NCBI RefSeq assembly: GCF_019721995.1
Contig: NZ_BLYC01000002.1
Span: 124,001-188,000, forward strand
Origin: Bathymodiolus japonicus methanotrophic gill symbiont
Lineage (GTDB): Bacteria; Pseudomonadota; Gammaproteobacteria; Methylococcales; Methylomonadaceae
Length of the DNA: 64,000 nucleotides
Direction: 5' to 3'
Shown here: in pieces, positions 46,499 through 55,520 of the stretch
How positions within the stretch are numbered: position 1 is the stretch's first letter
How the letters are laid out: each line of letters starts with the position of its first letter
Translations under genes and position numbers: made by a program
Notes under the pieces: generated by a model
The model's input: the letters and a program-made list of their open reading frames with translations, nothing else
Database searches by the model: none
Told to the model about the DNA's origin: nothing

Positions 46499-48639
46499 AT
46501 ATTTTAGACGCCAAACATATATTTTCCTACCGGAAATATTGGGCGCAACGATTCGGTACGGCACAAGAGTTGCCAATGAGTAAAACAGAAATGGATATTC
46601 TGGGTTGGGACAGTTGCGATGTCGTATTAGTCACTGGGGATGCGTATATCGATCATCCCAGTTTTGGCATGGCTTTGATTGGTCGGGTGCTCGAGGCTCA
46701 GGGCTTTCGTGTGGGTATTATTTCCCAGCCCGATTGGCATAGTGCGGATGATTTTACCCAGTTAGGACGGCCTAATTTATTTTTTGGCGTGACCGGGGGA
46801 AATATGGACTCGATGGTTAATCGTTATACTGCGGATAAGAAAATACGTTCCAATGATGCGTACACCGCCAATGGGGAAGGAGGAAAAAGACCGGATAGAG
46901 CGGTGAATGTGTATTCACATCGCTGCCGCGAAGCTTATAAGGACGTGCCTATTATCATCGGCGGCATCGAGGCGAGTTTAAGGCGTATTGCGCATTATGA
47001 CTATTGGTCGGACAAGGTTAGAAAATCAGTTTTGCTTGATTCCAAGGCAGACCTACTGGTTTACGGCAATGCTGAGCGACAGATTACAGAAATTGCCCAT
47101 CGTCTGGCTGAGGGCGAGGCTATGGCTGATATTAAAGGCATACGCGGCACAGTGCACTTTGTAAAACAGGTGCCAGTAGGCTGGGCAGTTAAAGACTCTT
47201 CGGATATCGATATGCCTGGCAAGGTCATGAAACCTAAAGACCCTTATCAAATGGAAGAGCAAGCTGTTTGTGACGAAAAACAAACAGATATGCCGCGACA
47301 AGCGTCGTTAAATTCTAGGATTAGTAATGCGCAGCGCGCCAAGACCGTTATTCGTCTGCCTGACTTTGATACTGTCAAAGACGACCCCATACAATATGCT
47401 CATGCGTCAAGAGTGATGCATGGTGAGACAAATCCAGGTAATGCCCGACCCTTATTACAAAAGCATATGCAGCGCTATATCTGGGTTAATCCACCACCGA
47501 TACCCTTGACCATGAGCGAAATGGATGGTGTGTTTGACCTATCTTATTCGCGCGTGCCACATACTCGTTATGGCAAGGCTAATATTCCTGCGTTTGAAAT
47601 GATTCAGCATTCGGTAAATATCATGCGCGGTTGCTTTGGTGGTTGCTCGTTCTGTTCGATTACCGAGCATGAAGGCCGTATTATTCAAAGCCGGTCAGAA
47701 GATTCCATTATCAAGGAAATTGAAGCGATTAGAGATACCTCACCTAATTTTACCGGGCATATCTCTGACCTGGGAGGCCCCACGGCTAATATGTACCGCT
47801 TGGCATGTAAAGATGAAAAAATAGAGCAGGCGTGTCGCAGACCGTCCTGTGTTTTCCCTGGAATCTGTGAAAATCTGAATACGGATCATACGCCATTAAT
47901 CAAATTATATAGACGTGCGCGTGCCTTGCCGGGTATCAAGAAAATATTAATTGCCTCTGGGCTGCGCTACGATCTGGCAGTCGAGTCACCTGAGTATGTG
48001 AAAGAGCTGGTTACGCATCATGTTGGTGGTTATTTGAAAATTGCACCGGAACACACCGAGCAAGGCCCCTTATCTAAAATGATGAAGCCCGGTATGGGAA
48101 CCTATAATAATTTCAAGAAAATGTTTGAAAGATATTCTAAAGAAGCGGGGAAAGAGCAATACCTGATTCCTTATTTTATAGCTGCACACCCGGGTACAGA
48201 TGACCTGGATATGCTTAATCTTGCGCTGTGGTTAAAGCGTAACGGTTTTCGGGCTGATCAGGTACAGGCCTTTTTACCATCGCCGATGTCAATTGCCACA
48301 GCCATGTATCATTCGGGCAAAGATACCTTGAATAAAGTCAGTCGGCGGGATATTTCCAATATGTCCATTCCCAAAGGTATAAAGCAGCGCCGGCTGCATA
48401 AGGCTTTTTTACGTTATCATGACCCTAAAAATTGGCCATTATTGCGTGAGGCGTTAAAAAACATGGGGCGTGCAGATTTAATTGGCAATGGTAAGCGGCA
48501 GCTCGTGCCTAACTGGCAGCCAAAAGAAGGTGGCAAAAACGACAGAATTAAAGGTAAAAGCCAAACCTTCAGAACCCAGCGCACAGATAATAAACAACGC
48601 CGCGCGCCAACGAGAAGGGGGCATGATAGCAACCTGTAA
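46495..48639 (+). CDS. ygiQ: YgiQ-family radical SAM protein
   Basis: A 714-residue protein of the UPF0313/YgiQ family. An N-terminal B12-binding-like part ([21 protein letters not shown]) is followed by a radical SAM domain with [18 protein letters not shown] around residue 380, where CxxxCxxC ligates the [4Fe-4S] cluster, and by [20 protein letters not shown] and [15 protein letters not shown] in the barrel. The basic C-terminal tail ([19 protein letters not shown]) is usual. The reaction is not established for the family. It is translationally coupled to the spermidine-synthase-like gene by a 4 bp overlap. Confidence 0.92.
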   Translation: MNILDAKHIFSYRKYWAQRFGTAQELPMSKTEMDILGWDSCDVVLVTGDAYIDHPSFGMALIGRVLEAQGFRVGIISQPDWHSADDFTQLGRPNLFFGVTGGNMDSMVNRYTADKKIRSNDAYTANGEGGKRPDRAVNVYSHRCREAYKDVPIIIGGIEASLRRIAHYDYWSDKVRKSVLLDSKADLLVYGNAERQITEIAHRLAEGEAMADIKGIRGTVHFVKQVPVGWAVKDSSDIDMPGKVMKPKDPYQMEEQAVCDEKQTDMPRQASLNSRISNAQRAKTVIRLPDFDTVKDDPIQYAHASRVMHGETNPGNARPLLQKHMQRYIWVNPPPIPLTMSEMDGVFDLSYSRVPHTRYGKANIPAFEMIQHSVNIMRGCFGGCSFCSITEHEGRIIQSRSEDSIIKEIEAIRDTSPNFTGHISDLGGPTANMYRLACKDEKIEQACRRPSCVFPGICENLNTDHTPLIKLYRRARALPGIKKILIASGLRYDLAVESPEYVKELVTHHVGGYLKIAPEHTEQGPLSKMMKPGMGTYNNFKKMFERYSKEAGKEQYLIPYFIAAHPGTDDLDMLNLALWLKRNGFRADQVQAFLPSPMSIATAMYHSGKDTLNKVSRRDISNMSIPKGIKQRRLHKAFLRYHDPKNWPLLREALKNMGRADLIGNGKRQLVPNWQPKEGGKNDRIKGKSQTFRTQRTDNKQRRAPTRRGHDSNL

Positions 48640-48661
48640 TCAATAAGCCAATTATTTATAA

Positions 48662-49159
48662 CTGAAGTTTCCCAATTATTGAGTAGCTGAAATACACAAT
48701 GCTGGTGTATCGAGGTTTATTTTAGGTGGTTTTGCCATGTTTATAGCAAACCCCTACTTCGCTGAAAATCCTGGAAACGGAGCTTTAGCGAAGTGAAGAT
48801 TTTTAGTCCGCGATAGCCGTAGGGCCGTTGTTTTGTCGGAGTCTGAGCGTTAGCGAAGGTGGAGACAAAATAAAAGGCCATCCGACACGGCGTCAAGTCA
48901 TTTGGAGCCTATGTTCCGACCCCTTGTTGGGTCGGGACGAGGTGACGAGGACGAATCGGGGCCGCCGGAGGCATAAGTGGTCGCGTTAAGTTTTTGCTGC
49001 TTGCTTGGGCTGGGATGCCCAAAACAAGCTTTCGCAAAAATAGCGACTCCCCGAAATTCCCCTTAGGCAATAGCATTTGAAACGAATGAAAGACTATTTT
49101 TTTCATATAGTTGTAGCATAGTTTCAATTTTACCATAAATAATTATTGGGAAACTTCAG
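48662..49159 (+). mobile_element. MITE copy 5, interrupted by A copy 6
   Basis: Ends CTGAAGTTTCCC (48662) and GGGAAACTTCAG (49159) are flanked by the 8 bp duplication ATTTATAA (48654-48661 and 49160-49167). Without the A element it is 203 bp, identical in layout to copies 2 to 4. Confidence 0.93.
48760..49054 (+). mobile_element. A element copy 6, inside a MITE
   Basis: 295 bp. Uninterrupted MITEs read CCCCTACTTAATTCCCC; here CCCCTACTT is followed by the element and then AATTCCCC, an exact insertion. It is the only one of 15 elements without C at position -4 (ACTT). Confidence 0.95.
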
Positions 49160-49384
49160 ATTTATAAGACTTGTACGTAGGCACGGCTTCAGAGGCTGTA
49201 AAAATATTAGCCTATATCCGGGGGACGGACTCCTGTAGGCTGGGGTGAAACTATAGTGTAATCTTGGTTTTAACATTGCTGGGTTTCGCACCTCAGTCTA
49301 CATTGAATACTTTTGCAATCTTTTCAGTCCGTCCTTCCGATGGAAAACCTTTATATATTTGGGGCGGAAGCCATACCAGGCACC

Positions 49385-49679
49385 CGCTGAAAATCCTGGA
49401 AACGGAGCTTTAGCGAAGTGAAGATTTTTAGTCCGCGATAGCCGTAGGGCCGTTGTTTTGTCGGAGTCTGAGCGTTAGCGAAGGTGGAGACAAAATAAAA
49501 GGCCATCCGACACGGCGTCAAGTCATTTGGAGCCTATGTTCCGACCCCTTGTTGGGTCGGGACAAGGTGACGAGGACGAATCGGGGCCGCCGGAGGCATA
49601 AGTGGTCGCGTTAAGTTTTTGCTGCTTGCTTGGGCTGGGATGCCCAAAACAAGCTTTCGCAAAAATAGCGACTCCCCGA
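49385..49679 (+). mobile_element. A element copy 7
   Basis: 295 bp, AGCTTTAGCG variant, preceded by CACC. It ends 48 bp before the promoter of tRNA-Thr. The 225 bp between MITE copy 5 and this element (49160-49384) hold no recognisable gene. Confidence 0.92.
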
Positions 49680-49726
49680 TATTTTTTAGATTTTTTAAAG
49701 CATCTAGATAATTCCCAATAAAAGTC

Positions 49727-49755
49727 TTTTCAAGTATTAAAAAAGCGACTATAAT
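49727..49755 (+). promoter_or_regulatory. promoter of tRNA-Thr
   Basis: TTTTCA (49727-49732) and a perfect TATAAT (49750-49755) are 17 bp apart, 12 bp before the tRNA. Confidence 0.6.
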
Positions 49756-49767
49756 AATCGCTCTTTG

Positions 49768-49843
49768 GCTGGTGTAGCTCAATCGGTAGAGCAGCTGATT
49801 TGTAATCAGCAGGTCGCGGGTTCGATTCCCATCACCAGCTCCA
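49768..49843 (+). tRNA. tRNA-Thr (anticodon TGT)
   Basis: Acceptor GCTGGTG pairs with CACCAGC, D arm GCTC/GAGC, anticodon stem GCTGA/TCAGC around TTTGTAA, giving anticodon TGT (threonine); T loop TTCGATT, encoded CCA. Confidence 0.95.
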
Positions 49844-49848
49844 TATAT

Positions 49849-49887
49849 AAAAGCCCTGTTGCAAAATCATGTAACAGGGCTTTTTTT
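49849..49887 (+). terminator. rho-independent terminator of tRNA-Thr
   Basis: AAAAGCCCTGTT (49849-49860) pairs with AACAGGGCTTTT (49873-49884), followed by more T residues. The 250 bp after it, up to the IS1634 gene, show no gene; they may hold the left end of that IS. Confidence 0.88.
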
Positions 49888-50141
49888 ATGCCTGGATTAT
49901 ACCGCTGCTTTTAATCATTTGCTTTAGTCAGCTTAAGCGGAGACTAACGCACCTCATATTTAGACCAAAAACTTCGATTGCAACCGTGATCCGGGGTTGA
50001 TGAATGCTTTCTCTTTATGGATAAAACTTCTCTGTAAAAATCCCTTTAGAATCAATGGTGTTTTTTTTGAGGGTCTCTGTAGTGCCATCTTAACTTGCTC
50101 TGCCCCTTGATTTTCCCTGGTTTTTCACCGATGCTAGTGGT

Positions 50142-52025
50142 ATGTATATTCGAAGAACCAAAACAAAAAGCCTTGAAGACGGCTCAGCTTATTTCACTTA
50201 CCGCATTGTAGAATCTGTGCGTATAGGAAAACAAGTCAAGCAACGTACATTGCTCAATATAGGTGCGGACTTTACGATTGATAAAAAGTACTGGCCCTTG
50301 CTGACGGCCAGAATCGAACAATTACAGCAAGGTTTGGAACCACATCAGGAAGAGCTATTCAATTTAGCCGATGATTTAAATCAACTTCTGGAAGCAACAG
50401 CCCAGCGCTATAGCTCACTGATGACTGCAAAACTGTCACAACCGCTAGATTCAAAAACAACAACGCGAGATTTTCATCATGTCGATATTAATCATGTCGA
50501 AGCCATTAATGCCCGTAGTATTGGTGTTGAAACCCTGGCACTGCATGCCGCACAGCAGTTACAGCTAGACGAAAAACTCATGGCGCTGGGCTTTAATAAA
50601 GTAGATACGGCGACGGCCCTGGGCACTATCATAGAACGTATGGTTTCACCCGGCAGTGAACTGCAAACACATGACTGGTTGCAAAATCGAACAGGCCTGG
50701 GCGAATTACTGGGTCATGACTACGGTAACACCAGCCTGACGCGATTATATGCAGTCAGTGACAAGCTACTCAAACATCAGGCAACTCTTGAATATTTTCT
50801 GGCTGACCGAGAGCAGACGTTGTTCAATTTAAACCGCAAGATTGTATTGTACGATCTGACCAATACTTATTTTGAAGGCCAGTGCGCCCGAAACCCGAAA
50901 GCGAAATTCGGTCGCTCTAAAGAGAAACGCACTGATTGCCCGTTGGTTACTCTGGGGCTGGTTCTGGATGGTGACGGCTTTCCATTGAGTAGTCAGGTTT
51001 TTCCCGGCAACGCCAGTGAGCCCGCGACCTTGAAACTGATGCTTGACGAACTGCGAGACAAGGATCCCTTTCATCAAATAAAGCCGGTGGTTATCATGGA
51101 TGCCGGCATTGCCAGCGCTGACAATATTGCCTGGTTAATCGAACAAGATTATCATTATCTCGTTGTCAGTCGAGAACAACATGTAAAAAACCCAAGAGAT
51201 CAGAAAACTCCGGTAGCGGTCAGGGATACCCGGGACAGCAATGTTGTTGTTTATCGTGAAGTTGATCAAGAAACCGGGGAAACCCGACTCTATTGTCATT
51301 CAGAACAAAAAGCAAAAAAAGAACAAGGTATCCGTAATCGCTTCCATGCTCGTCTGGAAGAGGCCCTGGAAAAACTGCACACAGGTCTGAGCAAAAAAGG
51401 CACCCTTAAAAAATACGACAAAATACTGGAACGTATCGGACGACTACGTGAAAAACATAGCCGTGTTGCTGCAGATTACACCATTAACGTTATCGCGGAT
51501 GACAAAAAAAACAAAGCCATCGGTATAGAATGGCAACGTAAACCTGAAAGTGACCAAAAAGATAAGCACTGTGGTGTTTACTGCCTAAGAACGAATATCC
51601 CTGACTGGTCGGAAGAACAGTTATGGCTAACCTATACCATGCTGACTGAGATTGAAGCGACCTTTAGAAGCCTGAAAACCGAGCTAGGCTTGCGCCCTGT
51701 CTATCACAAAAAAGAAGAGCGGGTTACCGGACACCTATTCATCACATTATTAGCTTACCACCTGGTACATGTACTGCGTTATCAACTTAGATTGCAGGAC
51801 ATCCATCTAAGCTGGGAAAGCATTCGCAACAGGATGTCGACCCAGCAACGCATGACCATTACTTTACCCACGGATAACGATACAATCATTCACCTGCGAA
51901 CCACAAGCAAAGCAGAAACCAGACAAAAACAAATATACACTGCGTTGAATATTAACCCCGACCCGATTGGAAAAGTTAAAACGATCGTTGATATGAAACC
52001 TGTAGTGCCAACTGGGGCCGATTGA
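50142..52025 (+). CDS. IS1634-family transposase
   Basis: A 627-residue DDE transposase with the family start MYIRRTKTKSLEDGSAYFTY. The core has KIVLYDLTNTYFEGQ (first D), VVIMDAGIASADNIAWLIEQ (second D) and LTEIEATFRSLKTELGLRPV (E, family hallmark), then the C-terminal THLFITLLAYHLVHVL-like segment. It is intact and of normal length. Inverted ends could not be placed with confidence. It has landed in clpB: everything upstream of the ClpB middle domain is replaced by IS sequence, and the 5' part of clpB is not seen anywhere in the window. Confidence 0.9.
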   Translation: MYIRRTKTKSLEDGSAYFTYRIVESVRIGKQVKQRTLLNIGADFTIDKKYWPLLTARIEQLQQGLEPHQEELFNLADDLNQLLEATAQRYSSLMTAKLSQPLDSKTTTRDFHHVDINHVEAINARSIGVETLALHAAQQLQLDEKLMALGFNKVDTATALGTIIERMVSPGSELQTHDWLQNRTGLGELLGHDYGNTSLTRLYAVSDKLLKHQATLEYFLADREQTLFNLNRKIVLYDLTNTYFEGQCARNPKAKFGRSKEKRTDCPLVTLGLVLDGDGFPLSSQVFPGNASEPATLKLMLDELRDKDPFHQIKPVVIMDAGIASADNIAWLIEQDYHYLVVSREQHVKNPRDQKTPVAVRDTRDSNVVVYREVDQETGETRLYCHSEQKAKKEQGIRNRFHARLEEALEKLHTGLSKKGTLKKYDKILERIGRLREKHSRVAADYTINVIADDKKNKAIGIEWQRKPESDQKDKHCGVYCLRTNIPDWSEEQLWLTYTMLTEIEATFRSLKTELGLRPVYHKKEERVTGHLFITLLAYHLVHVLRYQLRLQDIHLSWESIRNRMSTQQRMTITLPTDNDTIIHLRTTSKAETRQKQIYTALNINPDPIGKVKTIVDMKPVVPTGAD

Positions 52026-52078
52026 AAATTTAACTCATTGAAATAATGGGAAATTGACTGTATATGTCACGAAGATAG

Positions 52079-53526
52079 GTTAAGGAGTCTCTGGAGCAAG
52101 TCAAAATGGAGCTGGAAACAGCGCGTAGAGCTGGAGATTTGCAGCGTATGTCTGAATTGCAATATGGGCGTATACCCGAGCTTGAACAGCAGCTTGAGCA
52201 AGCATCTGTGGCGGAAACCACTGATTTTCAGTTATTGCGTAATAAAGTAGGTGAGGAAGAAATTGCTGAAGTGGTAGCGCACTGGACAGGTATTCCAGTA
52301 TCCAAGATGCTGGAGGGTGAGCGGGATAAATTGCTCAGAATGGAAACTGAAATTGCGCAGCGTGTGATCGGGCAGCAAGAAGCGGTGGCTGCTGTAGCGA
52401 ATGCAATCAGACGTTCTCGTGCAGGCTTGTCAGACCCTACGCTGAAAATCAGGGAAACGGAGCCTAAGCGAAGTGATGATTTTTAGTCCGCGATAGCCGT
52501 AGGGCCGTTATTTTGTCGGAGTCTGAGCGTTAGCGAAGGTGGAGACAAAATAAAAGGCCATCCGACACGGCGTCAAGTCATTTGGAGCCTATGTTCCGAC
52601 CCCTTGTTGGGTCGGGACGAGGTGACGAGGACGAATCGGGGCCGCCGGAGGCATAAGTGGTCGCGTTAAGTTTTTGCTGCTTGCTTGGGCTGGGATGCCC
52701 AAAACAAGCTTTCGCAAAAATAGCGACTCCCCAAACCGTCCCAATGGTTCATTTTTATTTTTAGGGCCAACCGGGGTGGGTAAAACTGAATTGAGTAAAG
52801 CTCTGGCAACTTTTCTGTTTGATACCGAAGATGCGATGGTACGGATTGATATGTCCGAGTTTATGGAAAAACATTCAGTGGCACGTTTGATCGGCGCACC
52901 CCCAGGCTATGTGGGTTATGAAGAAGGCGGTTATTTGACCGAGGCAGTCAGATGTAAACCTTATTCGGTAATCTTACTGGACGAGGTGGAAAAAGCGCAT
53001 GCGGATGTATTCAATATCCTCTTGCAGGTATTGGGTGATGGTCGTTTAACCGATGGTCAGGGGCGTACCGTTGATTTTAGAAATACAGTGATTATTATGA
53101 CCTCAAATCTGGGTTCGCATGTGATTCAGGAAATGGCGGAAGAGGGTGATTATGACAAGATGAAAGCGGCTGTAATGGAAATTGTTGGCGCGCATTTTAG
53201 ACCTGAATTTATCAACCGGATTGATGATGCAGTGGTTTTCAGACCGTTAGATAAAGAGGCGATCTACCAGGGGGCTAAAATACAGTTGCAAAATCTGGAT
53301 AAACGTTTGGCAGACAGAGAGATGCAATTGCAGGTATCAGATGCTGCGTTAGACTTGTTGAGTGCGGCTGGGTTTGACCCTGCCTATGGCACTCGTCCTC
53401 TAAAAAGGGCGATACAAACCAGTATTGAAAACCCCTTAGCACAAAATACTCGCGGGTAAATTTCTTCCTGGGGATACTATTGCGGTAACGGTTGAAAACG
53501 AGCAATTTGTTTTTAACGCTAATTAA
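52079..53526 (+). pseudogene. clpB: ClpB disaggregase, broken in three ways
   Basis: The readable chain starts at [20 protein letters not shown] (middle coiled domain) and runs through [20 protein letters not shown] to RSRAGLSDP, where A copy 8 intervenes. [20 protein letters not shown] (second Walker A) and [20 protein letters not shown] (Walker B) follow, down to [20 protein letters not shown]. The N-terminal half, with its first ATPase ring, is lost to IS1634. Near 53445 a frameshift separates LAQ from the expected [15 protein letters not shown], which continues to the native stop at 53526. ClpB rescues aggregated proteins together with DnaK; this copy cannot. Confidence 0.92.
52440..52734 (+). 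mobile_element. A element copy 8, inside clpB
   Basis: 295 bp, preceded by CCTA. Removing it restores SDP-NRPNGS of ClpB in frame, so the insertion is exact and in the gene's direction. A frame entering from the element ([13 protein letters not shown]) continues into the second ATPase domain. Confidence 0.94.
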
Positions 53527-53548
53527 TTTCTAATAAGCTGTCTCAGCT

Positions 53549-53578
53549 AGCACCTGGTGTTATCCAGGTGCTGGTTTT
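53549..53578 (+). terminator. terminator of former clpB
   Basis: AGCACCTGG (53549-53557) pairs perfectly with CCAGGTGCT (53564-53572), followed by GGTTTTAT. Confidence 0.75.
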
Positions 53579-53585
53579 ATCTAAG

Positions 53586-53788
53586 CTGAAGTTTCCCAAT
53601 TATTGAGTAGCTGAAATACACAATGCTGGTGTATCGAGGTTTATTTTAGGTGGTTTTGCCATGTTTATAGCAAACCCCTACTTAATTCCCCTTAGGCAAT
53701 AGCATTTGAAACGAATGAAAAGACTATTTTTTCATATAGTTGTAGCATAGTTTCAATTTTACCATAAATAATTATTGGGAAACTTCAG
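53586..53788 (+). mobile_element. MITE copy 6 (203 bp)
   Basis: Complete. It has entered the 3' end of a minus-strand Crp/Fnr-type gene, supplying a new C-terminus LKFPNNYLW and stop. The flanks show only a weak match, so a duplication cannot be claimed. Confidence 0.9.
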
Positions 53789-54152
53789 TAAAGTCATTTC
53801 CGAGGCTTTATAAATCGCATCCAGGTCATTAATCATGATCTGGTTGCGTTTTTTATTCAGAATCCCCTGAGATTTCCAATGCTGTAATTGCTTGTTGACA
53901 ACCTGACGTACCGAGCCGACCATACGCGCCAGAGTTTCATCGGATAAACCATTAATTAAGTGCGTTTTATGCTCATCCTGTTTAGACCCGGTATAACTCT
54001 GAATTTTATCGATATGCTTTAGAATAACCTGTCCCAATCGGGTGCTTAGATCGTGTAGCACAAAGCTGGTAGCCTGATCTTCCTGCTCACGCATCTTGTG
54101 GGCAAGATAAGGTAGGAACTGTTTATTCAGTTCTGGATAAGTCCACAACTAT
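53789..54152 (-). pseudogene. Crp/Fnr-family regulator remnant
   Basis: About 120 residues, WTYPELNKQFLPYLAHKMREQ through the dimerisation helix and the C-terminal winged helix (LINGLSDETLARMVGSVRQVVNKQLQHWKSQGIL). The effector-binding N-terminal domain is missing where B copy 3 starts at 54153, and the last residues run into MITE copy 6. The DNA-binding half is intact in sequence, but no start codon or promoter of its own is evident. The original effector and targets cannot be told. Confidence 0.8.
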
Positions 54153-54432
54153 CGCTGAAAATCATGGAAACGTAGCTTAGCGAAGTGGTGATTTTTAGTC
54201 CCTGATAGGCGACAGGGCAATTCGCTGATTCGACGTGTGCTAGCAGCACGCGAGAGGAGCAAGAATTGCATTCCGAATAGCCGTCCAGCCAGTGAGGTAG
54301 TAATGACGAAGCGTCTTTTGTGCGTAGTCGTTGCGGACGCAGGGCGTTCAGGGCATCTCCCATCCGCTGCGTAGGTGAACTAATTATGGCGACAGGAGTC
54401 CCGGAATTTCGTGAGGTAGCATGGCGCACCTG
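54153..54432 (+). mobile_element. B element copy 3
   Basis: 280 bp, preceded by CTAT. Last bases read GCGCACCTG (one change from GCGCGCCTG). Left neighbour is the regulator gene, right neighbour is IS30 sequence, so like B copy 2 it sits at a joint of unrelated sequences. Confidence 0.92.
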
Positions 54433-55012
54433 TCCATTACTTTAGGGAAATACTGTCTTAATAAGCCATTAGCATTCTCATTCGCTGTCAGCCCCGGACG
54501 GGCTGATAGTCTCCAGAAGGCGCAGGGAAATTTGCCAATCCGAAGTGCGCGATAGCGCGCGAGGGAGGCTAAAATTTTATCCCGAATAGCCGTAGAGCCA
54601 TTTGTGGTAGCCATGACTGAGCTGCTTTGTGCTCAGTCTGTGGCGGACGCAGGGCGGCTGGAGCATCTCCTATTCGCTGCGTAGGTGAACGAATTACGGT
54701 GACAGGAGTCCCGGAATTTCGTGAGGTAGCATGGCGCGCCTGTTGCCCTCTTTCCCAAGAGCTGTAGGGAGTCGCAAAATACGTATCACAACCTAGTGCT
54801 TCTGCTATAGGCTTGTTTTTGTGTCGTTCTTGGGCAAAATCTTCTGCTTGTTTATGCCTGTAGCCTCTTTGACCTGTATTGCGTTTAATCTCGCGTGAAA
54901 TATTGCTTTGGCTTCGTTCTAAGGCTTCTGCTATTTTATTCTGTGAAGTTCCCTTTTTTAATTCAATTTCTATATAATATCTTTCTTCAGGACATAGGTG
55001 TGTATAGCTCAT
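54433..55012 (-). pseudogene. IS30-family transposase, deleted and hit by C copy 3
   Basis: It starts at 55012 (MSYTHLCPEERYYIEIELKKG, HTH TSQNKIAEALERSQSNISRE) and runs to KPIAEALG. The next residues, CDTYFATPYSSWERGQ, belong to the C-terminal catalytic part, so roughly 150-200 residues with the two catalytic Asp residues have been deleted. Then C copy 3 intervenes, and NENANGLLRQYFPKVMD resumes for 17 residues up to B copy 3. Dead. Confidence 0.85.
54483..54742 (+). mobile_element. C element copy 3
   Basis: 260 bp, preceded by CATT. Removing it restores SSWERGQ-NENANG of the IS30 transposase, so the insertion is exact with no duplication. It lies antisense to the transposase. Confidence 0.94.
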
Positions 55013-55210
55013 TTGTAGCCTCTGTAAATTGTTTGGTAGCTGTTTACTTTACACCTATGTCTTGTCTTAATTCAACAGGTGTTAGTCTAGCCAATACTTG
55101 CAGAGGGTTATGCACTTATTATACGAATTCAGGAGAGAATTTTTCGAAAAAAAATCGTTTAAACCGATGAATCAATAGCTTAGAAAGATAAAAGTGACGA
55201 AGATGGGTTA

Positions 55211-55358
55211 GCACGGTCACGACTGTGGATTTCTAGCGGCTGAGTTTTTGCCAATAGCTACGTTGCTGAAACCGTTACGTAGCCAGCTATGCGCTAGTTT
55301 CAGCGCCTTGCTCTCGACAAAAATCAGCTCACTATATTTTCCGCATCCGTGACCGCGC
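55211..55358. repeat. 148 bp three-tier palindrome
   Basis: Three nested arm pairs share one centre: outer GCACGGTCACG..GTGGA (55211) with TCCGCATCCGTGACCGCGC (to 55358), middle GCTGAGTTTTTG (55239) with CAAAAATCAGC (to 55328), and inner GCTGAAAC (55265) with GTTTCAGC (to 55304). It lies in the 507 bp gap between the IS30 remnant and the porin gene. The rest of the gap has no recognisable gene except the Pho-type promoter. Confidence 0.75.
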
Positions 55359-55444
55359 GAAGTATATTTGTTTGTCTTTCATGCCCATTTTCCACAATAC
55401 CTGTACCCAACTGCTGTTTTTAGAATAGAAGCTTAATCATTTGC

Positions 55445-55478
55445 TTGTCATAATGCTGTCACAAAAATCACCTATTAT
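55445..55478 (+). promoter_or_regulatory. Pho box and -10 element of the porin gene
   Basis: TTGTCAT (55445-55451) and CTGTCAC (55456-55462) are two 7 bp PhoB half-sites with the canonical 4 bp spacer, each matching CTGTCAT at 6 of 7. TATTAT (55473-55478) follows 10 bp later, the standard distance at which the Pho box replaces a -35 box. Confidence 0.75.
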
Positions 55479-55520
55479 CAGTCAAAATTTATTTAATTTT
55501 GATTTCGGAGTACATAAACA

